A DNA stretch of 36,245 nt. It comes from Sediminibacterium sp. (GTDB lineage Bacteria; Bacteroidota; Bacteroidia; Chitinophagales; Chitinophagaceae). The notes beneath the pieces were generated by a model. That model was not told the DNA's origin. It was given only the letters and a program-made list of their open reading frames with translations, and made no database searches. The position numbers were made by a program, and so were the translations under genes. The stretch is taken from contig JAQTZD010000014.1 in assembly GCA_028687975.1 (NCBI GenBank), positions 1 through 36,245 of the forward strand, in the 5' to 3' direction. Position 1 is the stretch's first letter. Each line of letters starts with the position of its first letter. Below, piece after piece: positions 18,500 to 27,068 of the stretch.

Positions 18500-19119
18500 G
18501 CTCCGGATTTACTGAACCATTTTTCCTGTATGGCCATGGCGCTGTACACCGATATTACGGCGGCTATCATACCTGCCCCTGCATCCAATGGAAAATGCTG
18601 TGCCAGGTATACCCTGGAATAACCCGTTAACAAGGTCAGGAAAAAACCAGGCAACCAGAAATACCTTGCACGGAATACCAGGCAGGCCAGCAGATAAATA
18701 CTGAAGGCCGTGGTATTGTGCCCCGAAGGGAAACTGTTGGATTTATGCAGTTCCACACCTTCTACCGTGTGCACGAGCGCCTGATCGGTAATAACGGCAG
18801 TGGGCCTTGCTTCATTGGCAAACACATAGTGTTTCCCAAATTGCACAACTGCGGTAGAAATCAGGATGGAAAAGAGCACTATCGGGAATATATTTCTTCT
18901 GAAATACAGCACCAGCAGGCCAAAAGGAACCCACATAATGCCATCTCCCAGGTAAGTAATATAATGAAAGAAGAAATCGGCTGTGGCGCCCATATTGTGG
19001 TTCAGCAGCAAGAACAGTTCTTCTTTTCCGCCGAGATAAGAAAGCACAATTAATACAAGGCCGGTTGTTAAACTTAGTAAAACGCCTCTTTTAAAAGATT
19101 CGGTATTCAGTAATTCCAC
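18496..19119 (-). CDS. PAP2-superfamily (type 2 phosphatidic acid phosphatase) membrane protein
   Basis: 'NSFPSGHNTTAFSIYLL' and 'YSRVYLAQHFPLDAGAG' phosphatase motifs; hydrophobic segments. Annotated start is GTG. Confidence 0.92.
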   Translation of the reverse strand: MELLNTESFKRGVLLSLTTGLVLIVLSYLGGKEELFLLLNHNMGATADFFFHYITYLGDGIMWVPFGLLVLYFRRNIFPIVLFSILISTAVVQFGKHYVFANEARPTAVITDQALVHTVEGVELHKSNSFPSGHNTTAFSIYLLACLVFRARYFWLPGFFLTLLTGYSRVYLAQHFPLDAGAGMIAAVISVYSAMAIQEKWFSKSGA

Positions 19120-19165
19120 AACTATTTTTTATAAGGCAAATATAGGCATTAGGCCCGCTGTAAAT

Positions 19166-19198
19166 AAGAAAACCCTGCTCCAAAGAACAGGGTTTCTT
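19166..19198 (-). terminator. Rho-independent terminator downstream of homoserine dehydrogenase
   Basis: On minus strand AAGAAACCCTG...CAGGGTTTTCTT hairpin (one bulge) followed by T-rich ATTT. Confidence 0.7.
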
Positions 19199-19221
19199 GT
19201 ACAACGAAAAAACAAGAAAAC

Positions 19222-20478
19222 TTATACCACGCCGGCCAGTTCCAGGCTGCGTTTTTTCAGGTGTATGATGTCGAGGTTGTCGATGATCGGATCGGGTGTA
19301 AGGATCAGCGAAGTGTTGTTCGTTTTCCACCAGTTGGAATGAACCAGTTTTTCGCAATGCAATACCCCGATCAGGTATTTTCTTTCTGCCTGGGCATGCC
19401 ATTCTTCTATCCATTCAAATTCTTCTCTCGGAATGTATTTCCAGTCGTCGAAGCTCAGGTACACTTTCAGGTAATAGTCGTTGGTGAGCACATGGGGTTT
19501 GTGGTGGTACAGTTTTTTATACTCGTACCGGTAATTGTATCGCAGCGCAGCAATATCGCTCAATACAGCAGAAGCCGTAGGAAAACTGCCGGCACCCTTG
19601 CCATAAAAAAACTGCTTGTCGGCAAAGCCACTCTCTATCACTACACCGTTGTATTCGTTCTTTACAAAGGAGAGGGGATCGGTGAGTTCTACAAATTGTG
19701 GTAATACAAATGCTGCCACTTTTCCGTTCTTCAGTTTTTTGGCCTGTGCAATCAGCTTGATATCGTAGCTTTTTTCTTTGGCCACACCGGCATCACTGCC
19801 CTGTACATTCTGAATACCGGTAAACAGGATATCAGCGGGATGGGCAACAATGCCATATGCGTGGTTCAGCAGGATGGTCCATTTGTTCAGGGCATCAAAT
19901 CCTTCCACATCCAGTTTGGGGTTGCTCTCGGCAAAGCCAAGCTGTTGTGCCAGGAGCAGTGCTTCTGAAAAACTCAGTTTGTCCTCGAACATTTTGGTGA
20001 GGATGAAATTGGTGGAACCATTTACAATGGCTTTGATGGAGTGCAGCAGGTCGTTGTCGTAGTATTCCTCCAGGTTCCGGATTACCGGAATAGAAGCGCA
20101 GGCTGCAGATTCACATAAGAAAGACTGACCTGTTTCTTCCTGCAATTGTAAAATAGCCAGCAGGTTTTCGGCGATCATTTTTTTGCTGGCGCTCACCACC
20201 GATTTCCCATTTCTTAGTGCGGTTTGTACAATATCGAACGCAGCTACAGAATCGTCGATCACTTCTACAATCACATTGATTTCCGGATCGTTGAGTAAAT
20301 CGCTTTTATTGGTGGTGAATAAATTGGCCGGTGCATTTCTTTTTTTCTCCGGGTTCTTGATACATACTTTTTTGATTGAGGCTTTCAGCGAGGGGGTTTG
20401 CTGTAATACTTTGTACAACCCTTCTCCTACCACTCCAAAACCAAATAATCCTATGGTGAGTTGTTTGTGTGCTTCCAT
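19222..20478 (-). CDS. hom: Homoserine dehydrogenase
   Basis: N-terminal 'IGLFGFGVVGEGLYKVL' Rossmann motif; 'ASIPVIRNLEEYYDNDLLHSIKAIVNGSTNFILTKM', 'LGFAESNPKLDVEGFDALNKW', 'GKGAGSFPTASAVLSDI'. Confidence 0.93.
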   Translation of the reverse strand: MEAHKQLTIGLFGFGVVGEGLYKVLQQTPSLKASIKKVCIKNPEKKRNAPANLFTTNKSDLLNDPEINVIVEVIDDSVAAFDIVQTALRNGKSVVSASKKMIAENLLAILQLQEETGQSFLCESAACASIPVIRNLEEYYDNDLLHSIKAIVNGSTNFILTKMFEDKLSFSEALLLAQQLGFAESNPKLDVEGFDALNKWTILLNHAYGIVAHPADILFTGIQNVQGSDAGVAKEKSYDIKLIAQAKKLKNGKVAAFVLPQFVELTDPLSFVKNEYNGVVIESGFADKQFFYGKGAGSFPTASAVLSDIAALRYNYRYEYKKLYHHKPHVLTNDYYLKVYLSFDDWKYIPREEFEWIEEWHAQAERKYLIGVLHCEKLVHSNWWKTNNTSLILTPDPIIDNLDIIHLKKRSLELAGVV

Positions 20479-20480
20479 GT

Positions 20481-21671
20481 TTAGATCGTTGTTGTTGATA
20501 CTTGTTGAAAATGATGTTTGTTGTCGTTTACTTGTTTGTTTAATACTTCTTGCAGATCGCTGATCAGATCGGCCGCATCTTCCAGTCCTATGGAAAGGCG
20601 GATTAGGCTGTCCGAAACCCCGGCTGCCCTTCTTGTTTCGGCAGGGATGGATTTATGGGTCATATTGGCTGGGTGTGAAATCAGGCTCTTGATGCCTCCC
20701 AGGCTTTCTGCCAGTTTAAACAAATTCGTGTTGCTGACCACCGATACGGCGGCAGCCTCCGTATTATTTTTTAAGCTGAACGAAACGATGCCGCCAAATC
20801 CGCCCGACTGTTTCCGGGCCACTTCATGATTGGGATGCTCAGGCAGTCCGGGATAGTACACCTGATCTACTGCAGGATGTGTTTGTAGAAACTGTGCTAT
20901 TTCCAAAGCGCTGCGGCAGTGTTGCTTTATTCTGAGGTGCAGTGTTTCTATTCCGCGAATCACCAGCCAGCTGTCGAATGGTCCCAGAATGGCGCCACAG
21001 GCGTTTTGCAGGTATTTGATTCTGGCACCCAGTTCCGGCTCTTTTGTAACCACTATGCCTGCAATCAGGTCGCTGTGCCCGCCCATGTACTTGGTAGCGC
21101 TGTGTACTACAATGTCTGCACCGAGGGTAAGCGGCTGCTGCAATACAGGGGTTGCAAAGGTATTGTCTACACAAAGCAGGCAATTAGATGCTTTTGCTAT
21201 TTGTGCAATGGCTGCTATATCAGAAATTTTAAGCGTAGGATTGGTAGGGGTTTCCAGCCAGATCAGTTTGGTATTGGGCGTAATGGCATTGAATACGTTC
21301 TCCGGGTTACTGGTATCGGTGAAATGAACTTTGATGCCAAATTTTTCATACACCTGTGTAAACAAACGGTAGGCACCTCCGTAGATATCGTCTACCGCAA
21401 CAATTTCATCTCCGCTTTGCAGGAGTTTGGCAATGGCATCAATGGCTGCCAGACCACTGGCAAATGCAATACCTGTTGACCCTTTTTCCAGCCCGGCTGC
21501 AAGGCTCTCCAGCGTTGCCCTGGTAGGATTGTTGGTTCTGGAATAATCGTATCCCTGATTTACGCCCGGTGCCTCCTGCACAAAAGTAGAGGTCTGGTAA
21601 ATGGGTACGGAAACTGCGCCGGTAAGCGGATCTACCGGAATGCTGTGAATCAATGCGGTGGCTGTGTTCAT
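20481..21671 (-). CDS. metB: Cystathionine gamma-synthase / trans-sulfuration PLP-dependent enzyme
   Basis: 'YDYSRTNNPTRATLESLAAGLEKGSTGIAFASGLAAI', PLP lysine 'DIVVHSATKYMGGHSDLIAG', 'RLSIGLEDAADLISDL'. metB versus a related sulfhydrylase not resolved by eye. Confidence 0.88.
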   Translation of the reverse strand: MNTATALIHSIPVDPLTGAVSVPIYQTSTFVQEAPGVNQGYDYSRTNNPTRATLESLAAGLEKGSTGIAFASGLAAIDAIAKLLQSGDEIVAVDDIYGGAYRLFTQVYEKFGIKVHFTDTSNPENVFNAITPNTKLIWLETPTNPTLKISDIAAIAQIAKASNCLLCVDNTFATPVLQQPLTLGADIVVHSATKYMGGHSDLIAGIVVTKEPELGARIKYLQNACGAILGPFDSWLVIRGIETLHLRIKQHCRSALEIAQFLQTHPAVDQVYYPGLPEHPNHEVARKQSGGFGGIVSFSLKNNTEAAAVSVVSNTNLFKLAESLGGIKSLISHPANMTHKSIPAETRRAAGVSDSLIRLSIGLEDAADLISDLQEVLNKQVNDNKHHFQQVSTTTI

Positions 21672-21686
21672 GTTAAACAGTTTGGT

Positions 21687-21707
21687 TCTGTCTGTTCTGC
21701 AGACAGA
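21687..21707 (-). other. Perfect 8-bp hairpin in the metB leader (TCTGTCTG-loop-CAGACAGA), about 15 nt upstream of the start codon
   Basis: Plus strand TCTGTCTG TTCTG CAGACAGA; arms exactly complementary. Confidence 0.6.
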
Positions 21708-21790
21708 TAATGAATAATGTTGTAAAAATTCTCAACAACTGTTCAAGATTGGAAGGGGATCGGGAACGCCTGGTTCAGCATCCAGGGGCA

Positions 21791-21823
21791 ATAAAAAAGC
21801 CCAGCTGAAAGTCAGATGGGCTC
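21791..21823 (-). terminator. SAM riboswitch expression-platform terminator
   Basis: Minus-strand RNA GAGCCCAUCUGACUUUCAGCUGGGCUUUUUUAU: stem AGCCCA(u)CUGA/UCAG(c)UGGGCU followed by six U. Confidence 0.9.
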
Positions 21824-21868
21824 AATATGATCTACCAGTAGGTAATGATTTATTTGCTTTTACTCTGA

Positions 21869-21978
21869 CTTATCTTCTCCTGTAGTACAGGACTGGAATT
21901 GGCACCTTCATACAGCTGAGTAACTGTATGGGTTGCCAAGGCTTCATAGGGCCAAGACCCTCTGCCTTTCTTGATAAG
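21869..21978 (-). ncRNA. SAM-I (S-box) riboswitch aptamer
   Basis: Minus-strand RNA CUUAUCAAGAAAGGCAGAGGGUCUUGGCCCUAUGAAGCCUUGGCAACC-CAUACAG...CUGUAUG-AAGGUGCCAAUUCCAGUCCUGUACUACAGGAGAAGAUAAG: P1 CUUAUC/GAUAAG, P3 CAUACAG/CUGUAUG, P4 UCCUGU/ACAGGA and conserved GAGGG..GGCCC.AUGAA.CC..GGCAACC and GGUGCCAAUUCC. Confidence 0.97.
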
Positions 21979-22126
21979 TATATTAAAGAACTGACGCAAA
22001 GCTAGGAAGAAACAATGAAATGGCCAAATATTAGTCTACTAAATCTGTAGAATAATAAAATTCTCATCAAATAATTCCTTTCTTCAACAAATAAGCCTCC
22101 CCACTGTTTGTATATTTACCTATCGT

Positions 22127-24994
22127 ATGGCTAAAAAACAAAATGCATCTGTTGCTGCATCGCTGCAGGAAGAAGACTTTATAGAAGTTTTCGGTGCGCG
22201 GGAACACAATCTGAAAAACATCGACATCCGCATTCCCAAGAATAAAATGGTGGTGTTTACCGGTGTAAGCGGAAGTGGTAAATCTTCACTGGCATTCGAC
22301 ACTATTTACAATGAGGGGCAGCGCAGGTATATGGAAAGTTTCAGCGCCTATGCCCGTCAGTTCATGGGCGATATGGAACGGCCCGATGTAGATAAAATTA
22401 CCGGTCTGTCTCCCGTTATTTCCATTGAACAGAAAACAACCAATAAAAATCCGCGGTCCACGGTTGGAACGGTTACGGAAGTATACGATTTTCTTCGGCT
22501 CCTGTACGCCCGCATTGGTGAGGCCTACAGCTACAACACCGGAAAAAAAATGGTGAAGTTCAGCGAGGAGGAAATTGTAGAAAATATTTTTACCCGGTAT
22601 GGCGGAAAAAAAATCAGCCTGCTGGCGCCGCTGGTACGCGGCCGGAAAGGTCATTACCGCGAACTCTTCGAAGACATCCGAAAAAAAGGTTTTCTGAAAG
22701 TAAGGGTAGACGGCGAAGTCATGGACCTTACACCCAAGCTGCAGGTAGACCGATACAAGATACACGATATTGAAGTGGTGATCGACCGCTTACAGGTTAC
22801 ACCCAATATGAAGGTTCGCCTGAGCCAGAGTGTGCAGCAAACCCTTAAAATGGGGAAAGACCTGTTGTTCCTGTTGTTGAACGATACAGGTAAAATTGTG
22901 CAGTACTCCAAGCAACTGATGTGCGAGACCACCGGAATCAGTTACGAGGAACCTTCTCCCAATGCATTTTCTTTCAACTCACCTTATGGTGCTTGTCCTG
23001 TTTGTAAAGGATTGGGCAATGTATATACCATCGATCTCAACGCCATTGTTCCGGACCCCGATAAATCGGTACAGGAGGGTGGTATAGTTCCTTTGGGAGA
23101 ACAGCGCGATGCATATATGTACCGCAATGTGGAAGCATTGTCTAAGAAACACAAAATCAGTTTGAGCAAGCCCATCAAAGAACTGAGTGCTGCCTCACTG
23201 AATATATTGCTCTATGGTAATCCCGAAGGTGGCTCACTGGAACTGGAGGATCCCGAAGAATATGCCGGTGCCCAGCCCTACGATGGCGTATTTGAAGGAA
23301 TCATTCCCATGCTGAAGCGCTGGTTCTCGGGTGTAAGCAGCGACGGTATGCGCGAATGGGTAGAACAATTCATGGAGTTGAAAACCTGTGCTTCCTGTGA
23401 AGGGCAAAGACTGAAAAAGGAAAGTCTCTGGTTCAAAATAGATGAAAAGAATATTGCGGAAATCAGTGAGCTGAATCTCAGCAAGCTGCATCAATGGTTC
23501 AATGGCATTGAAAAAAGGTTGGAGAAAAAGCAAAACATCATTGCCAAAGATATCCTGAAGGAGATCAGGGAACGATTGCAATTCCTCCTGGATGTAGGGC
23601 TTACTTATTTATCGCTCAACCGGCCCTCGCGTTCGCTGAGCGGTGGCGAGTCTCAGCGCATTCGCCTGGCTACCCAAATCGGCTCGCAGTTGCAGGGTAT
23701 CACCTATATTCTGGACGAACCTTCCATTGGTTTGCACCAGCGCGACAACCAGCAACTGATTCATGCATTGCAGAACCTGCGCAACATCGGCAACAGCGTG
23801 TTGGTGGTAGAGCATGATAAAGACATCATGATGGCCGCAGATCACCTGGTAGATATCGGACCCAGGGCAGGAAGTTATGGAGGTCATATAGTTGCAGCCG
23901 GTACACCGCAGGAAGTGTTGAGAAGCAATTCGGATACGGCGCAATACCTCAACGGAACCAAATCCATTGCTGTTCCCAAAGAACGAAGAAAGGGCAATGG
24001 CAAAAGCCTGGTACTGAAAGGCGCATCGGGTAATAACCTCCGCAATGTGGATGTAGAGTTTCCTTTGGGAAAATTATTGGTGGTGAGTGGGGTAAGCGGC
24101 AGTGGAAAATCTACCCTGATCAATGAAACACTGTACCCGATCCTTTCCAAACACTGCTACAACAGCAAAACCAATCCCATGCCTTTTAAATCGGTAAAAG
24201 GACTGGAGCATATAGATAAAGTGATTGAGATTGATCAGTCTCCGATTGGCAGAACACCCCGGAGCAATCCGGCCACTTACTGCGGTTTCTTTACCGAAAT
24301 CAGAACCCTGTTTGCTGCTATTCCGGAAGCCAAAATCCGCGGATACAATGCAGGCCGTTTTTCCTTTAATGTAAAAGGTGGTCGCTGCGATGTATGTGAA
24401 GGTGGTGGTATGCGTACCATCGAAATGAATTTTCTGCCCGATGTATATGTGAACTGCGAAAAATGCAATGGGAAACGATACAACCGCGAAACATTGGAGA
24501 TCCGCTATAAAGGAAAATCGATCAGCGATGTACTCAATATGACCGTAGAAGATGCCTGCGAATTTTTTCAGCCGGTACCTTTTCTTTACCGTAAAATAAA
24601 AGTGCTGCAGGAAGTGGGGCTGGGCTATATTACGTTAGGACAGTCTGCCGTAACACTGAGCGGAGGTGAGGCACAAAGGGTAAAACTGGCCACAGAGCTG
24701 GGTAAAAAAGACACCGGTAAAACCTTTTATATTCTGGATGAACCCACCACCGGTCTTCATTTTCAGGACATACAGCATTTGCTGGATGTGTTGAATAAAC
24801 TGGTGGACCGGGGAAATACCGTACTTGTGATCGAGCACAACCTCGACGTGGTGAAAGTGGCAGATCACATCATCGACCTGGGTCCCGAAGGCGGAGACGG
24901 AGGAGGAACCATTTTATTCGAAGGCACTCCCGAAGCGCTGATTAAAAATAAAATCAGCCATACGGCCCGGTTTTTAAAGATTGAAATGCAGTAG
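22127..24994 (+). CDS. uvrA: Excinuclease ABC subunit A
   Basis: Walker A 'GVSGSGKSSLAFDTIYNEGQRRYMESFSAYARQFM' and 'GVSGSGKSTLINETLYP'; two 'LSGGE' signatures; zinc module 'CDVCEGGG...CEKCNGKRYN'. Confidence 0.98.
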   Translation: MAKKQNASVAASLQEEDFIEVFGAREHNLKNIDIRIPKNKMVVFTGVSGSGKSSLAFDTIYNEGQRRYMESFSAYARQFMGDMERPDVDKITGLSPVISIEQKTTNKNPRSTVGTVTEVYDFLRLLYARIGEAYSYNTGKKMVKFSEEEIVENIFTRYGGKKISLLAPLVRGRKGHYRELFEDIRKKGFLKVRVDGEVMDLTPKLQVDRYKIHDIEVVIDRLQVTPNMKVRLSQSVQQTLKMGKDLLFLLLNDTGKIVQYSKQLMCETTGISYEEPSPNAFSFNSPYGACPVCKGLGNVYTIDLNAIVPDPDKSVQEGGIVPLGEQRDAYMYRNVEALSKKHKISLSKPIKELSAASLNILLYGNPEGGSLELEDPEEYAGAQPYDGVFEGIIPMLKRWFSGVSSDGMREWVEQFMELKTCASCEGQRLKKESLWFKIDEKNIAEISELNLSKLHQWFNGIEKRLEKKQNIIAKDILKEIRERLQFLLDVGLTYLSLNRPSRSLSGGESQRIRLATQIGSQLQGITYILDEPSIGLHQRDNQQLIHALQNLRNIGNSVLVVEHDKDIMMAADHLVDIGPRAGSYGGHIVAAGTPQEVLRSNSDTAQYLNGTKSIAVPKERRKGNGKSLVLKGASGNNLRNVDVEFPLGKLLVVSGVSGSGKSTLINETLYPILSKHCYNSKTNPMPFKSVKGLEHIDKVIEIDQSPIGRTPRSNPATYCGFFTEIRTLFAAIPEAKIRGYNAGRFSFNVKGGRCDVCEGGGMRTIEMNFLPDVYVNCEKCNGKRYNRETLEIRYKGKSISDVLNMTVEDACEFFQPVPFLYRKIKVLQEVGLGYITLGQSAVTLSGGEAQRVKLATELGKKDTGKTFYILDEPTTGLHFQDIQHLLDVLNKLVDRGNTVLVIEHNLDVVKVADHIIDLGPEGGDGGGTILFEGTPEALIKNKISHTARFLKIEMQ

Positions 24995-25030
24995 CATGGC
25001 AATACCCCATACTTGTATTATCTTCAACTG

Positions 25031-25522
25031 ATGGATTTAAACGACCTGAATTTTTTGCCCGAGTGGGACGACAGCCGCTATAAGGTTGGTCCGGACGAAG
25101 CCGGTGAGGAGTGGCGCAGAGGTCCGGCCAGGGCCATTGCCAAAGCCATGTACAAACAATGGCGGGAGGTCTTCGGGCTCGTTATTGCATTTGCCGAAAA
25201 CCTGGCCGACGATGGAGAAGAAAATCATCCGGCTTCTACCAAGGCGCTGATTTATGAAAATGCCATGATTGTTGCGCCCAAGATCATTGGCGCCATCAGC
25301 ATGGATTTGTATGTGCTTAAAATGGAGAATGCTTCTATTATCCGAACCAATTGCAAGCAGTTGACTGAACAGATGGGCTTTGCCGTACTCATGGGCTGGG
25401 CCGATGAAGGGCATAAAAAAGTGATAGAAGAGGCCCTGGCCAAGTTCAGGGAACTCTTTAAACAATGGGTGTCTACTTTTCAGAAAGACGCCTATGAAGA
25501 CGAGTGGGGCTTATTTGTTTAA
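25031..25522 (+). CDS. Conserved hypothetical protein (acidic, mostly helical)
   Basis: Intact ORF from ATG 25031, same strand and close to uvrA; no family recognised by eye. Confidence 0.65.
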   Translation: MDLNDLNFLPEWDDSRYKVGPDEAGEEWRRGPARAIAKAMYKQWREVFGLVIAFAENLADDGEENHPASTKALIYENAMIVAPKIIGAISMDLYVLKMENASIIRTNCKQLTEQMGFAVLMGWADEGHKKVIEEALAKFRELFKQWVSTFQKDAYEDEWGLFV

Positions 25523-25959
25523 GCTTCGTTCCGGTGCCGGGGTTTCCAGATCAGGTAATAGAATCCCAATATCAATATCCCCGCAATAAAAGGAATCAGT
25601 GCCAGGTGTTTGAACGTAATTTCACCTGTTATAACCCTGTTGTCGAAATGCAGGAACTCCGATACCATCCAGTAAGAATTGGCAGAAATCCATACAGTGA
25701 TTGCCAGGTTGTGGCAAAGCTCCGACATGTATTCCCTGGTTCTGTAGGCAATGATCATTGAAATGATCAGGGTAGGAACAATCATTGTGATGCCCAGCCA
25801 GCTCAATCCCATGCACCAGGCAACATCTTTGAACAGCCAGAAAACAATATGGAGGTTTTCCATTTTTCTGTATTGCAATGGTATGATGTACTGATCTTCT
25901 GAATCGGTGGGTTCAGGCAATATCCTCAGATCGTGTACCTCTTCGGCAGAATGGGGCAT
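25519..25959 (-). CDS. Small multi-pass membrane protein, unknown function
   Basis: About four hydrophobic segments (VAWCMGLSWLGITMIVPTLIISMIIAY; LALIPFIAGILILGFYYLIW); intact ORF ending in a reciprocal stop overlap with the preceding gene. Confidence 0.75.
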   Translation of the reverse strand: MPHSAEEVHDLRILPEPTDSEDQYIIPLQYRKMENLHIVFWLFKDVAWCMGLSWLGITMIVPTLIISMIIAYRTREYMSELCHNLAITVWISANSYWMVSEFLHFDNRVITGEITFKHLALIPFIAGILILGFYYLIWKPRHRNEA

Positions 25960-26005
25960 GGGGCAGTTTAGCTGGTAAAGCGCAATATTAAATTTTTGTA
26001 AGAAA

Positions 26006-27058
26006 TTATCTGCTTAAAATCTTACGAAAACGCTGCACATCCGCATGTGGATGAATGGGCGTTCCCTGTAACAGGTATGCAGTGAATTCGGCAGCAAAAT
26101 AAGGAGAGAGGCTGCAACCCTTGGTGCCCATGCCGTTCAGCAATCCAACAGTACCATGCACGGGATGCAATCCTACAAAGGGGCGTCGTTCCATATTGGC
26201 CGGACGTTCCGATGCCTGATGATCCACAATGGTATAAGGAAGTTTGAGCCATCGCTTCAGTTGTATTTCTACTTTTTCCCTGAAATCTGAATCGGGATTC
26301 AGGTGGGTGAAATTCCATTCGTAGGTGGAGCCGATCCAGAACAGATCATTCTTCCACGGAACAACATTGATTCCCTGCTTGTAAATATGGTTGGGCGGAA
26401 GATCGGGGATGGAAGCAAAAATAGCCTGCCCCTTGTTTCTTGCATAGGGCAGTAAATGAAAATAAGGATTGTTGAATCCTGCCGTACCATCACAGAATAT
26501 AATCTTAGCTGCCCGGATGCCATTGTAGCTTACCTGATCGGGGCCAATCTCACAACCCTGCAGTTCAAAACGTTCATCGAGCAATGCATTGTTGGCCATC
26601 AGTTTTTTTCTCCATCCCTCCAGCATGGCATGCAGATCGATCAGCCAGCAGGGATTGATTTCACCCACACCAAAGGCCGGATGAAAATAATTCCACCATT
26701 GATCGCTGTTCTCCGGAATGCGCAGGTATTCCTCTTCAACCGGCAGGCGTTCTTCAAATGCCAGTTTCATCTGCGGCGTGGAATGAAAGTCGAGAATATT
26801 GCATTGCCGGATCAGCGGTAATTCCAGTTCATTGCCCAAATCGGTGTAGGCCTGTACTGCAAAGGGCATCAGCTTTTCAATTTCCCAGGTACGTACAATT
26901 CTTCTTCCGGTAACAGGGTTAATGACACCACTGGCTACCTTGCTTGCGGAGTAAGGGTTAGATTCATCAATTACCAACACCTGTTTTCCTGCCTTCATCA
27001 GGTTCCAGCTCATAAAGGTTCCGCAAAGTCCCTGACCCACTATAATATAATCTATCAT
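26006..27058 (-). CDS. FAD-dependent oxidoreductase (DAO superfamily)
   Basis: N-terminal dinucleotide-binding 'IDYIIVGQGLCGTFMSWNLMKAGKQVLVID', 'SGVINPVTGRRIVRTW', C-terminal 'HGTVGLLNGMGTKGCSLSPYFA'. Confidence 0.88.
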   Translation of the reverse strand: MIDYIIVGQGLCGTFMSWNLMKAGKQVLVIDESNPYSASKVASGVINPVTGRRIVRTWEIEKLMPFAVQAYTDLGNELELPLIRQCNILDFHSTPQMKLAFEERLPVEEEYLRIPENSDQWWNYFHPAFGVGEINPCWLIDLHAMLEGWRKKLMANNALLDERFELQGCEIGPDQVSYNGIRAAKIIFCDGTAGFNNPYFHLLPYARNKGQAIFASIPDLPPNHIYKQGINVVPWKNDLFWIGSTYEWNFTHLNPDSDFREKVEIQLKRWLKLPYTIVDHQASERPANMERRPFVGLHPVHGTVGLLNGMGTKGCSLSPYFAAEFTAYLLQGTPIHPHADVQRFRKILSR

Positions 27059-27068
27059 CCTGCTTTGT

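Noticed and set aside
20919-21479. 186-aa plus-strand ORF opposite metB
   Set aside because: Antisense to conserved PLP-enzyme sequence, low-complexity Cys-rich translation.
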